NCBI GenBank assembly: GCA_031264645.1
Contig: JAISDR010000097.1
Span: 1-6,141 of the forward strand
Reading direction: 5' to 3'
DNA from: Prevotellaceae bacterium
Lineage (GTDB): Bacteria; Bacteroidota; Bacteroidia; Bacteroidales; UBA932
DNA length: 6,141 bases
The translations under genes and the position numbers were made by a program. The notes under the pieces are model-generated. The model made no database searches. It saw only the letters and a list, made by a program, of their open reading frames with translations, and was not told the origin of the DNA. Of the stretch, positions 1 to 5,850 are shown piece by piece; position 1 is the first letter of the stretch; each line of letters starts with the position of its first letter.

Positions 1-65
1 ACCACACATAAACTCAAAATGCGGAAAATGATGAATGCCGTCTTCTGTTTCGTCTTTTTATTCAT
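1..65 (-). CDS. 5' end of a divergent gene, probably exported or membrane-anchored (partial)
   Basis: An ATG at 65-63 on the minus strand opens a frame that stays open to the window edge, giving about 21 residues: MNKKTKQKT followed by the hydrophobic stretch AFIIFRILSLCVV. A lysine-rich start followed by a hydrophobic run is what a signal peptide or N-terminal membrane anchor looks like. The gene lies head to head with the AsmA-family gene across a 158-bp gap. An imperfect Bacteroidetes -7 box sits at a suitable distance upstream (89-96). No Shine-Dalgarno sequence is seen, which is normal in this phylum. The fragment is too short to assign a family, so the function is unknown. Chance is the main alternative, since an open frame of only 65 nt is weak evidence alone; the leader-like composition is what supports the call. 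Confidence 0.5.
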   Translation of the reverse strand, partial: MNKKTKQKTAFIIFRILSLCV

Positions 66-88
66 AAAAACTGCTTAAATTTCCGGTG

Positions 89-96
89 CAAAATAA
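89..96 (-). promoter_or_regulatory. possible -7 box for the left-edge gene
   Basis: On the minus strand this reads TTATTTTG, one mismatch from the Bacteroidetes -7 consensus TAnnTTTG. Transcription would start near position 82, leaving a leader of about 17 nt before the ATG at 65. A TTTG lies upstream, but only 14 nt separate it from this box, shorter than the usual 17-23, so no proper -33 box is present. This is a weak call in A/T-rich DNA, supported mainly by position. Confidence 0.2.
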
Positions 97-127
97 TGGC
101 AGAATTATTACAAAACGGGAAAAATAG

Positions 128-144
128 TGTTACAATACTGTTAC
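128..144. repeat. short direct repeat TGTTAC, 11-bp period
   Basis: TGTTAC occurs at 128-133 and again at 139-144. The period of 11 bp is about one helical turn, so both copies would lie on the same DNA face. The pair sits midway between two divergent genes, where a regulator could act on either side. No protein is known to bind here. Six-base repeats arise easily by chance in A/T-rich spacers, so this is only a candidate operator. Confidence 0.15.
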
Positions 145-189
145 GTATAATTATGAATCGAATGTAATATAAGATTCAAAATTTTCGCG

Positions 190-197
190 TACATTTG
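190..197 (+). promoter_or_regulatory. Bacteroidetes -7 promoter box for the AsmA-family gene
   Basis: TACATTTG matches the Bacteroidetes primary sigma factor -7 consensus TAnnTTTG exactly. It would place the transcription start near 203-205 and leave a leader of about 20 nt before the ATG at 224. No TTTG-like -33 element is visible at the expected distance (about 163-173), so the promoter may be weak or helped by an activator. The same 8-mer occurs in the promoter of the minus-strand operon. Confidence 0.6.
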
Positions 198-223
198 CAC
201 AGTAAAATTGTAAATTGTTTATC

Positions 224-3200
224 ATGAATGCTCGAACACATTCGCCCGTATTGAGGAAAAGTAAAAAACGCACTGTTATAAAATACATTCTCCGAACGCT
301 TATCGGATTGATTTTATTTGTTATGGCAAGCATCAGCATTGTCATCTACCTTGTATTCACTCCCGAACGCATCACTCCCGTTGTGATGAAATATGCCAAC
401 GAGTATATGAACGCCCGTCTGGAATGCGAATCGATTGAATTGACGTTCTACAGCACGTTTCCCAATTTCGGTATCCGCCTGCGAAACGGGAGCATCATAA
501 ACATCGCCGACAGCCTGCCCGACTGTCCGCAGGACACTTTGCTGAAATTCAACAGCTGTTCGGTTTCATTCAATCCCGTCGCCCTGTACAGGAAAAATCA
601 CCTGATTGTAAACCATATCCGGCTCGAGCGTCCCCTTATATACGCATACTCAAGTCCGGAGGGGAAAACGAACTGGGACATTCTTCCGCAGGACGATTCG
701 ACCGACAGCTCGAGAATGAAACTGCCGGACGTTACTGTCCACGGCATATCCATAACCGACGCCGACATTGTTTACGACGACCGCCGGCAAACCCTTTTCG
801 TCGCTACGGACAGTTTGCAGCTCAGGGCGAAAGGCACTCTGACGGACGTCAGCCTGTCGTTGAAAGTCAAAGCCGTAACGGCTATGTACGAAAACCAGTC
901 GTATGCCTCGCTTCTCCCGTTCTCCCTCCGTGCGCGACTGTTGAGCGACAGCCTGTACCGGCGTTTCGAGCTTAAAAAGTCCGTATTCTCGATTGGAATC
1001 ATGGATTTCGACCTCGAAGGCGTACTTGAACGCGACACTGTCAGCGGCGCAAAGATAGACCTCGGCTTCAACCTGCACTCTTCCGACCTGATTAAAGCCA
1101 TACCCGGACACATCCTTAATAATATAGGTAAAAAATATACCGTCCCCGGAATATTTGACTTTTCGGGAAGGGTAAACGGATATCTCGGAGCGGGCGCATA
1201 TCCCGCATGCAGCGTAACGATGCGGCTGAAGGACGGCGCAATAATCGACAACAGGTTTCCCGAAAAGTCCCTGCTGCAAAAGATTGAAATCGACTGCAAC
1301 GCCGAAATCGACCCGACGAACGCCATACCCTCATATATCAACATCAACAGTCTCTACCTGCAAAACGCCGCCGCAGAGCTGAATATTTCCGGCATGTTGA
1401 ACAACATTTTTACACAGCCGTCCGTCGATGTAAAAATCAGCAGCGCAATTGATTTCGGACGTTTCATGAAGTACATGCCCGTCGATACGGCGATAACTGC
1501 CGGAGGAACGGTTACGGCGGACGTGTCGGGGAACTTCCTGCTTAACGACCTGCTGGCATACAATGTGGGGAAAGTCAGCCTCGCCGGCAATATCGACGTC
1601 AACGATGTGAGATTCAACTGGCGGGAGGAGGGAATCGACCTGTTCGCGCCGCTGGCAAAAATCAGCATGGGAAGCAATGTTACCGACAGCGTGCGCGGAC
1701 GCACGATTTCGAGCCTGCTTCGCGCGAATGTCGAACTCGACAGCCTGACGTTCAACTGGAAAGACGAGCTCTCGATTAGAGCCGGGAAACTGTTTACAAG
1801 CCTGCGCACGGCGGAACAACGCGATTCGGTAAGCATAGTGGAAATGTCGGTGTATTCGCGACTGAACGACCTGCATCTGAGAACCCCCGATTCCACGCGT
1901 CTGCGGGCTACAAAAATTTCGGCGCTGGGAAAACTGTCTCCGCTTGCCGGAAACCCTTCGAAACCGGAGTGGACTGCGCGTATTTCGATGGACAGCATTC
2001 GCGGACGGACGTCCGACTTCGCGGGAAAAATCGACAGCGCGGTTACGGAATTGAAACTGCATATACGCGAAACGCGCCGTCAGACGGGGACGCTGACGCA
2101 GGAAGACTCGATACGCCGCCGTCGGTTCATGGATTCGATAGTGATTGCCAACAGGAATACGTCTGTCGTGAAATTCAAGCTGCCGGACAGCGAGGTGAAA
2201 GATTTCCTGACGCAATGGAATATCACCGGTTCGTTTGCCGCCAAAAGCGCAGGCATACGGACGCCCTATTTCCCCCTGCGGACAAAACTTAACGAATCGG
2301 CGCTCACGTTTAAGGACGACAAACTCCTGATTAAGCGTACACGCCTGCAAACCGAAGGCGCGCACATGACGCTGAACGGCGAAATCGAAGGCATACGCAG
2401 AGCCCTGCTCTATAACGGACGCGTCAAGGCTAACATCGCCATGGACGTGGATTCCATGGACTGCAACAGAATCATCAGGGCGCTGGCAGCCGGCTCGGCG
2501 TATTCCACCGTGGACAGGGAACAGCGGGATTCGATATCGTCTGCCGTGCTTGACAGTCCCGACGTCGACATGCAGGACGAGCCGGACGACAGCGTCTCCG
2601 GACTGTTTGTCGTGCCGCGCAATATCGACATGGAACTGAAGGCTTCAATGAAGAACGTGAAATACAACAATTTCGACATAGCGCAGGCAAACGGAAAAAT
2701 CATTGTCCGCAACCGTTCCATCCGTATTCCCGACCTGAAGATAAAATCCGACATAGGCAACGTGAACCTGTCGGTGGCTTATAAGGCGCCGACAAGCAAG
2801 GGCGCTCACTCCGGCGTGGACATTCACATGGAACAGGTGCAGATAAGGGAACTGATAAGGTCGATTCCCGTGCTCGATTCGCTGACGCCGATGATGCGCT
2901 CGTTCGAGGGACTGGCGGAATGTAATATTATCGCCGTGGCGGAACTTGATTCGCTGGCAAATCTCGTAATACCGGAAACCACTGCCCTCTGCCATATCAG
3001 CGGGAAAAACATGGTGCTGCTCGACGGCGAAACGTTCTCGGCTATCGCGAAGAAAATGTACTTCAAAAACAAAAACCGCAATGTCATCGACAGCATATCG
3101 GTGGACATGATGCTCAATGAAAGTACCATATCGGTCTTCCCGTTCGTGCTGTCGATGGACAGGTATGTGGCGGCTGTAGGCGGCGTCCAGAATCTGGACC

Positions 3201-3523
3201 TGTCTTTCGAATACCATATCACCATACTGAAATGGCCCCTGCCGCTGATAAAAATCGGTCTCAATCTCTGGGGAAATCCCGACGATATCCATTACCGCAT
3301 CGCATCGCGACGATACGAAAACCTGCTAACCCCGGTAAAGGAAAAGTCCCTGACGTCAGCCGTCATAAACGTGCGCCGGCAGTTGCACGATATACTCAGG
3401 AAAAGTATCGACGAGATACTCAACGAATCTTCGGAAACGATGTATCGCCAAAGACCTCCCGTATTGAATAATGACAGTATTCAGTCGGTACTGAAATTGG
3501 ACACGATATCAATTAGCAATTGA
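224..3523 (+). CDS. AsmA-family inner-membrane-anchored envelope protein
   Basis: A 1099-residue protein. Its N-terminus is a basic cytoplasmic tail (RKSKKR at 11-16), one transmembrane segment at about 24-45, and then an AsmA-type start (VFTPERITPVVMKYANEYMN, with the motif NWDIL at 150-154). The rest, predicted periplasmic, alternates short beta strands with Asp-Ser turns, as expected for the long beta-groove of AsmA/TamB/YhdP-like proteins. These are linked in proteobacteria to phospholipid movement between inner and outer membrane; that role is carried over here by family, not shown. An Arg-rich, probably helical insert lies near 615-650 and an acidic linker near 777-792. The C-terminal part (about 793-1040) holds a block starting at H998 (HITILKWPLPLIKIG...GNPDD) that I recognise from Bacteroidetes AsmA homologues. 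ATG 224 is preferred to an in-frame TTG at 215. There is no Shine-Dalgarno sequence. It appears monocistronic and faces a convergent operon. Confidence 0.88.
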   Translation: MNARTHSPVLRKSKKRTVIKYILRTLIGLILFVMASISIVIYLVFTPERITPVVMKYANEYMNARLECESIELTFYSTFPNFGIRLRNGSIINIADSLPDCPQDTLLKFNSCSVSFNPVALYRKNHLIVNHIRLERPLIYAYSSPEGKTNWDILPQDDSTDSSRMKLPDVTVHGISITDADIVYDDRRQTLFVATDSLQLRAKGTLTDVSLSLKVKAVTAMYENQSYASLLPFSLRARLLSDSLYRRFELKKSVFSIGIMDFDLEGVLERDTVSGAKIDLGFNLHSSDLIKAIPGHILNNIGKKYTVPGIFDFSGRVNGYLGAGAYPACSVTMRLKDGAIIDNRFPEKSLLQKIEIDCNAEIDPTNAIPSYININSLYLQNAAAELNISGMLNNIFTQPSVDVKISSAIDFGRFMKYMPVDTAITAGGTVTADVSGNFLLNDLLAYNVGKVSLAGNIDVNDVRFNWREEGIDLFAPLAKISMGSNVTDSVRGRTISSLLRANVELDSLTFNWKDELSIRAGKLFTSLRTAEQRDSVSIVEMSVYSRLNDLHLRTPDSTRLRATKISALGKLSPLAGNPSKPEWTARISMDSIRGRTSDFAGKIDSAVTELKLHIRETRRQTGTLTQEDSIRRRRFMDSIVIANRNTSVVKFKLPDSEVKDFLTQWNITGSFAAKSAGIRTPYFPLRTKLNESALTFKDDKLLIKRTRLQTEGAHMTLNGEIEGIRRALLYNGRVKANIAMDVDSMDCNRIIRALAAGSAYSTVDREQRDSISSAVLDSPDVDMQDEPDDSVSGLFVVPRNIDMELKASMKNVKYNNFDIAQANGKIIVRNRSIRIPDLKIKSDIGNVNLSVAYKAPTSKGAHSGVDIHMEQVQIRELIRSIPVLDSLTPMMRSFEGLAECNIIAVAELDSLANLVIPETTALCHISGKNMVLLDGETFSAIAKKMYFKNKNRNVIDSISVDMMLNESTISVFPFVLSMDRYVAAVGGVQNLDLSFEYHITILKWPLPLIKIGLNLWGNPDDIHYRIASRRYENLLTPVKEKSLTSAVINVRRQLHDILRKSIDEILNESSETMYRQRPPVLNNDSIQSVLKLDTISISN

Positions 3524-3526
3524 TAT
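3506..3526. terminator. perfect 9-bp inverted repeat over the AsmA stop codon, possible bidirectional terminator
   Basis: ATATCAATT (3506-3514), loop AGC, then AATTGATAT (3518-3526) form a perfect 9-bp stem with a 3-nt loop; a G-U pair (3505/3527) can extend it in the rightward transcript. The TGA stop (3521-3523) of the AsmA-family gene lies in the right arm, and the convergent flavoprotein gene ends 17 bp further on at 3543. The position between two converging genes suits a shared terminator. Neither side has a T-tract and the stem is nearly all A/T, so it is not a textbook intrinsic terminator. It could instead be a 3'-end stability element or a protein-binding palindrome. Confidence 0.4.
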
Positions 3527-3542
3527 TCTACAGATGATTTCG

Positions 3543-4172
3543 TTACCGGATGAAATTTGTGACCACTTTCTTTTCCTGTTCAGGTTCGATATCTTTTGAG
3601 CGTTCTCTCATTTTCAGTATCCATGCCATGTTTTTACCCAGCATTTTCATTATTTGAATGCCTTCTTCGTCTTTTGCCGCATCGCCGGGAGCAAGTCCGT
3701 GGATAACATTCCAGTAGTTGGATGAGGGAATAATCATTTCCGATATGCTCAAATAATGATTCAACGCGTTGAACGTCATGCTTCCTCCCGTACGGCGTAC
3801 CGCTACTACTGATGCGCCTGCCTTATGCCTGAACCATCCTCCGTTAGCGCTTGCCACATAGAAAGCGCGGTCAAGGAAACATTTCATCGTTCCGGCTATG
3901 CCCGAATAATATACGGGAGAAGATATGACAATCCCGTCGGCTTCCTTCATTTTCACGAGCGAATCGTTAAGCATGTCGGTCGTGACAGAACATTTTCCAT
4001 CCTTCCTTTCGGCGCATTTGTTACATGCCAGACATCCTCTGATGTACTTGCCTCCTATATCGATGATTTCAAAATCAATGCCTTCCTCCTGAAGCGCATT
4101 GCCGACTGTGTTTAACGCAAATGCCGTATTCCCGTTTTTTCTCGGACTTCCCTTTATTGCCACCACTTTCAT
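3543..4172 (-). CDS. flavodoxin-fold iron-sulfur flavoprotein (NADPH-dependent FMN reductase family)
   Basis: A 209-residue cytoplasmic protein with no signal peptide. The N-terminal strand and phosphate loop KGSPRKNGNT (7-16) and the second loop SPVYYSGIAGTMKCFLDRA (85-103) are the FMN-binding signatures of the flavodoxin-like NADPH-dependent FMN reductase family. Between them, C47-x2-C50-x2-C53-x7-C61 fits the compact cysteine motif (CX2CX2CX4-7C) that binds a 4Fe-4S cluster in archaeal iron-sulfur flavoproteins (Isf). Such proteins shuttle electrons or reduce O2, peroxide, quinones or other small substrates; the partner here is unknown. Length is normal for the family and the frame is intact. 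It is the last gene of the operon, 20 nt after the SGNH esterase gene, and the only one preceded by a strong Shine-Dalgarno sequence. The start is well fixed by that site and by the conserved N-terminus. Substrate and the link to its exported neighbours remain unknown. Confidence 0.88.
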   Translation of the reverse strand: MKVVAIKGSPRKNGNTAFALNTVGNALQEEGIDFEIIDIGGKYIRGCLACNKCAERKDGKCSVTTDMLNDSLVKMKEADGIVISSPVYYSGIAGTMKCFLDRAFYVASANGGWFRHKAGASVVAVRRTGGSMTFNALNHYLSISEMIIPSSNYWNVIHGLAPGDAAKDEEGIQIMKMLGKNMAWILKMRERSKDIEPEQEKKVVTNFIR

Positions 4173-4179
4173 GCATCAT

Positions 4180-4186
4180 CCTCCTT
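4180..4186 (-). promoter_or_regulatory. strong Shine-Dalgarno before the flavoprotein gene
   Basis: On the minus strand this reads AAGGAGG, followed by a 7-nt spacer (ATGATGC) and the ATG at 4172-4170. It is a near-ideal match to the 16S anti-SD sequence. It lies just after two tandem in-frame stop codons (TAATAA, 4195-4190) that end the SGNH esterase gene. The other three complete genes in the window have A/T-rich start regions with no such site, as is usual in Bacteroidetes. It confirms the start at 4172. Confidence 0.7.
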
Positions 4187-4192
4187 CGTTTA

Positions 4193-4882
4193 TTACCTTA
4201 CTTTCCTGCTTATTACCTCTTTTGCCAGTTTTTCCATAATTTCGTAGCCCTGGACGGAGAGATGCACTCCGTCGGTAGTGCAGGATTTTATCAAAGCATG
4301 ATTTTCGTCGTGCAGGGAACTGTAATAATCGACATAAGCGAATTTATTTGCTGCAGCGTACGCTTTTATCCTGGCATTGAGCGACTGTATTTTTCCCGGC
4401 ACATCCTGTATTTCCTTTCTCCAGGGATATTGTCCTGCAGGAGTAACTGACGAAAGAATTACCTTGATTTTGTTGGCTTTCGCCAGTTCAGCCATGGATA
4501 TGATATTGCCTAATGTAAAATCCTCGTTGTAAGAACCTGTATTTTCAGCGATATCGTTTGTTCCTATGTTGATCAATACAGCTGCGGGTTTCAGATTTAT
4601 CACATCCTGACGGAAACGCGACAACAATTGAGGACTTGTCTGCCCGCTGATTCCCCGTCCGATATAATTGTTCGCAGTGAAAAAATCGGGACGCTTCTCC
4701 GCCCATGCCTGTGTGATTGAATTTCCTATGAATACTACACGCTTTTCATTCCTTGCCGGTGCGGGCAATTCGGAATTTGCCACGGCATACTTTTTAAGAT
4801 TTATCTGCTCGTTGTATTTCTGAGCATGTCCGAAAATACTGAAAATAAGCAAAACCGGAAATATCAGGCAACTTGTTCTCAT
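4193..4882 (-). CDS. exported SGNH/GDSL-type esterase (acylhydrolase)
   Basis: A 229-residue protein with a Sec signal peptide (MRTSCLIFPVLLIFSIFGHA, likely cut after A20). There is no lipobox, so it is probably soluble in the periplasm. The SGNH hydrolase blocks are all present: block I FIGNSIT with nucleophile Ser55 (GNS in place of GDS), block II GRGISG (75-80), block III IGTND with Asn109, and block V DGVH with Asp204 and His207. The catalytic set is therefore complete. The sequence resembles a Bacteroidetes branch related to the platelet-activating-factor acetylhydrolase type, whose members often remove acetyl or other acyl groups from carbohydrates; the substrate here is not shown. It starts 8 nt after the stop of the Tat-exported TIM-barrel gene and ends 20 nt before the flavoprotein gene, so it is the middle gene of the operon. 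The start has no Shine-Dalgarno and is chosen because the signal peptide begins there. Confidence 0.9.
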   Translation of the reverse strand: MRTSCLIFPVLLIFSIFGHAQKYNEQINLKKYAVANSELPAPARNEKRVVFIGNSITQAWAEKRPDFFTANNYIGRGISGQTSPQLLSRFRQDVINLKPAAVLINIGTNDIAENTGSYNEDFTLGNIISMAELAKANKIKVILSSVTPAGQYPWRKEIQDVPGKIQSLNARIKAYAAANKFAYVDYYSSLHDENHALIKSCTTDGVHLSVQGYEIMEKLAKEVISRKVR

Positions 4883-4890
4883 GCAAAATT

Positions 4891-5748
4891 TTATTTGGTA
4901 CTGTCGATGACGCCCTTGAAATAACCGATAGATTCAGCCAGTCCAGCCAAAGGATCGTCCATGTCCTTTTCAAATTCAAGACTGCATGCTCCGCTGTATT
5001 TTACTTTCCGAAGCATACGCACAAACGCCGGAATATTAATAACTCCACGCCCCATTTCGCATGTGCGTCCCGCTTTGCTTGCCGCAGTAACGTTCTTGAT
5101 ATGAATGTCAAACACGCGTGATTGATATTTCTTCAAATCGGCTACGGGATCTTTGCCATTGCGCATATCGTGTCCAACATCAAGACACATTCCCATTCTC
5201 GGGTCAAGGTTTTTTACATATCCCCAAACGTCGTCCGCATCGGGATATTTGTTGGGCATGTCCGGGCCATGCATGTGAATGGCATACTTCATGTCATACT
5301 CCTTCACTTTTTTGTCGATATAAGGCAGCAGATCATGCAGGGGAACGCCGACAATGATGTTCACGCCAACTTTTTTAGCATATTCGAATGCGCGATTAAC
5401 TTCATCTTCATTGTTCATGTAAATAGGTCCAACTCCGTAGCCTGTAACATTTGCCTCTTTCAGTTTTGCATGAAAGGCTGCAATCTGTTCTTCATCACTT
5501 TTCAGAGGCAAGTGAAAATCCTTTATGCACAGATAGTGCACGTCCATGCGCTTCATCATTTTCAGCGACTGTTCCAGATCGAACTTTACAAAACTGTAGC
5601 CTGCAATGGACACTTTAAATAAACTTTTGGCTTTAGTCTCTTTTTCAGAATCCTGTCCATAAAGTTGTTCATTCGGAAGCATTGAAGCTGCAACTGCGGC
5701 AACAAGTCCCGCTCCTGTTTTTTTTACAAAATTTCTTCTTGTAGTCAT
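4891..5748 (-). CDS. Tat-exported sugar phosphate isomerase/epimerase family protein (xylose-isomerase-like TIM barrel)
   Basis: A 285-residue protein and first gene of the operon. The N-terminus TTRRNFVKKTG (2-12) is a twin-arginine motif followed by a hydrophobic Ala/Val segment (13-24), so the protein is predicted to be folded, possibly with metal bound, before export to the periplasm. From about residue 45 it reads as an AP-endonuclease-2/xylose-isomerase-like TIM barrel: KVSIAGYSF (strand 1), IIVGVP (131-136), AIHMHGPD (156-163), GMCLDVGHD (186-194), DIHIKN (214-219) and SLEFE (256-260). D190, H193, H216 and E258 are the likely metal and catalytic residues. The usual Glu of the 'E-N-H-G' strand is His158. 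Relatives isomerise, epimerise or dehydrate sugars and inositols, and some Bacteroidetes members sit in 3-keto-sugar pathways; the substrate here is unknown. A good promoter lies just upstream. The start has an A-rich leader and no Shine-Dalgarno; the Tat motif fixes it. Confidence 0.88.
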   Translation of the reverse strand: MTTRRNFVKKTGAGLVAAVAASMLPNEQLYGQDSEKETKAKSLFKVSIAGYSFVKFDLEQSLKMMKRMDVHYLCIKDFHLPLKSDEEQIAAFHAKLKEANVTGYGVGPIYMNNEDEVNRAFEYAKKVGVNIIVGVPLHDLLPYIDKKVKEYDMKYAIHMHGPDMPNKYPDADDVWGYVKNLDPRMGMCLDVGHDMRNGKDPVADLKKYQSRVFDIHIKNVTAASKAGRTCEMGRGVINIPAFVRMLRKVKYSGACSLEFEKDMDDPLAGLAESIGYFKGVIDSTK

Positions 5749-5774
5749 ATTAATTTTTTTTATTATTAAAGCCC

Positions 5775-5804
5775 CAAATGTACAGACTTTTTCGTAACTG
5801 CAAA
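5775..5804 (-). promoter_or_regulatory. Bacteroidetes-type promoter of the three-gene operon
   Basis: On the minus strand TTTG (5804-5801) is followed after 18 nt by TACATTTG (5782-5775). This matches the Bacteroidetes -33 (TTTG) and -7 (TAnnTTTG) elements with acceptable spacing. Transcription would start near 5768, leaving about 20 nt of A-rich leader before the ATG at 5748. It is the best promoter in the window, and no other is seen inside the operon, so it probably drives all three genes. Confidence 0.75.
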
Positions 5805-5810
5805 TTTTTT

Positions 5811-5825
5811 TCTCTAAATCAGAGA
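5811..5825. repeat. small inverted repeat upstream of the operon promoter
   Basis: TCTCT (5811-5815), a 5-nt spacer AAATC, and AGAGA (5821-5825) form a 5-bp palindrome that ends 6 bp from the -33 box of the operon promoter. It could be an operator half-site pair or part of the 3' end of the upstream methyltransferase transcript. In the leftward transcript the stem is followed by A residues, not U, so it is not an intrinsic terminator. Arms this short can occur by chance. Confidence 0.2.
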
Positions 5826-5832
5826 TTATAAG

Positions 5833-5849
5833 GCATATCGAATATATGC
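5833..5849 (-). terminator. hairpin just after the methyltransferase stop codon
   Basis: In the leftward transcript GCATAT, loop ATTCG, ATATGC forms a perfect 6-bp stem that begins one nucleotide after the TAA stop (5853-5851). Its place suggests a transcript 3' end or stability element. It is short, A/T-rich and lacks a following U-tract, so termination is uncertain. Confidence 0.3.
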
Positions 5850-5850
5850 A

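Noticed and set aside
215..223. A TTG at 215 as the start of the AsmA-family protein.
   Set aside because: ATG at 224 is in frame, is a stronger start codon and leaves a leader of usual length after the TACATTTG box. The extra three residues add nothing recognisable.
1331..2365. A 344-codon open frame on the minus strand inside the AsmA-family gene, with further long minus-strand frames at 650-1279, 772-1347, 1354-1998 and 2645-3292.
   Set aside because: They overlap one another and lie wholly antisense to a clearly coding gene. Their products have odd composition (rich in Arg, His, Phe, Val), show no recognisable motif or leader, and no promoter-like sequence stands before them. They follow from few stop codons opposite G+C-rich coding sequence.
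5122..5622. A 166-codon plus-strand frame opposite the TIM-barrel gene, with similar shorter ones at 4121-4450, 3825-4115 and 4873-5121.
   Set aside because: All are antisense to genes with well-conserved motifs, have no recognisable domain and no promoter. They are best explained as chance open frames.
5811..5825. The TCTCT/AGAGA hairpin as an intrinsic terminator.
   Set aside because: On the minus strand the stem is followed by A residues, and on the plus strand the T-tract precedes it. No gene on the plus strand ends there.
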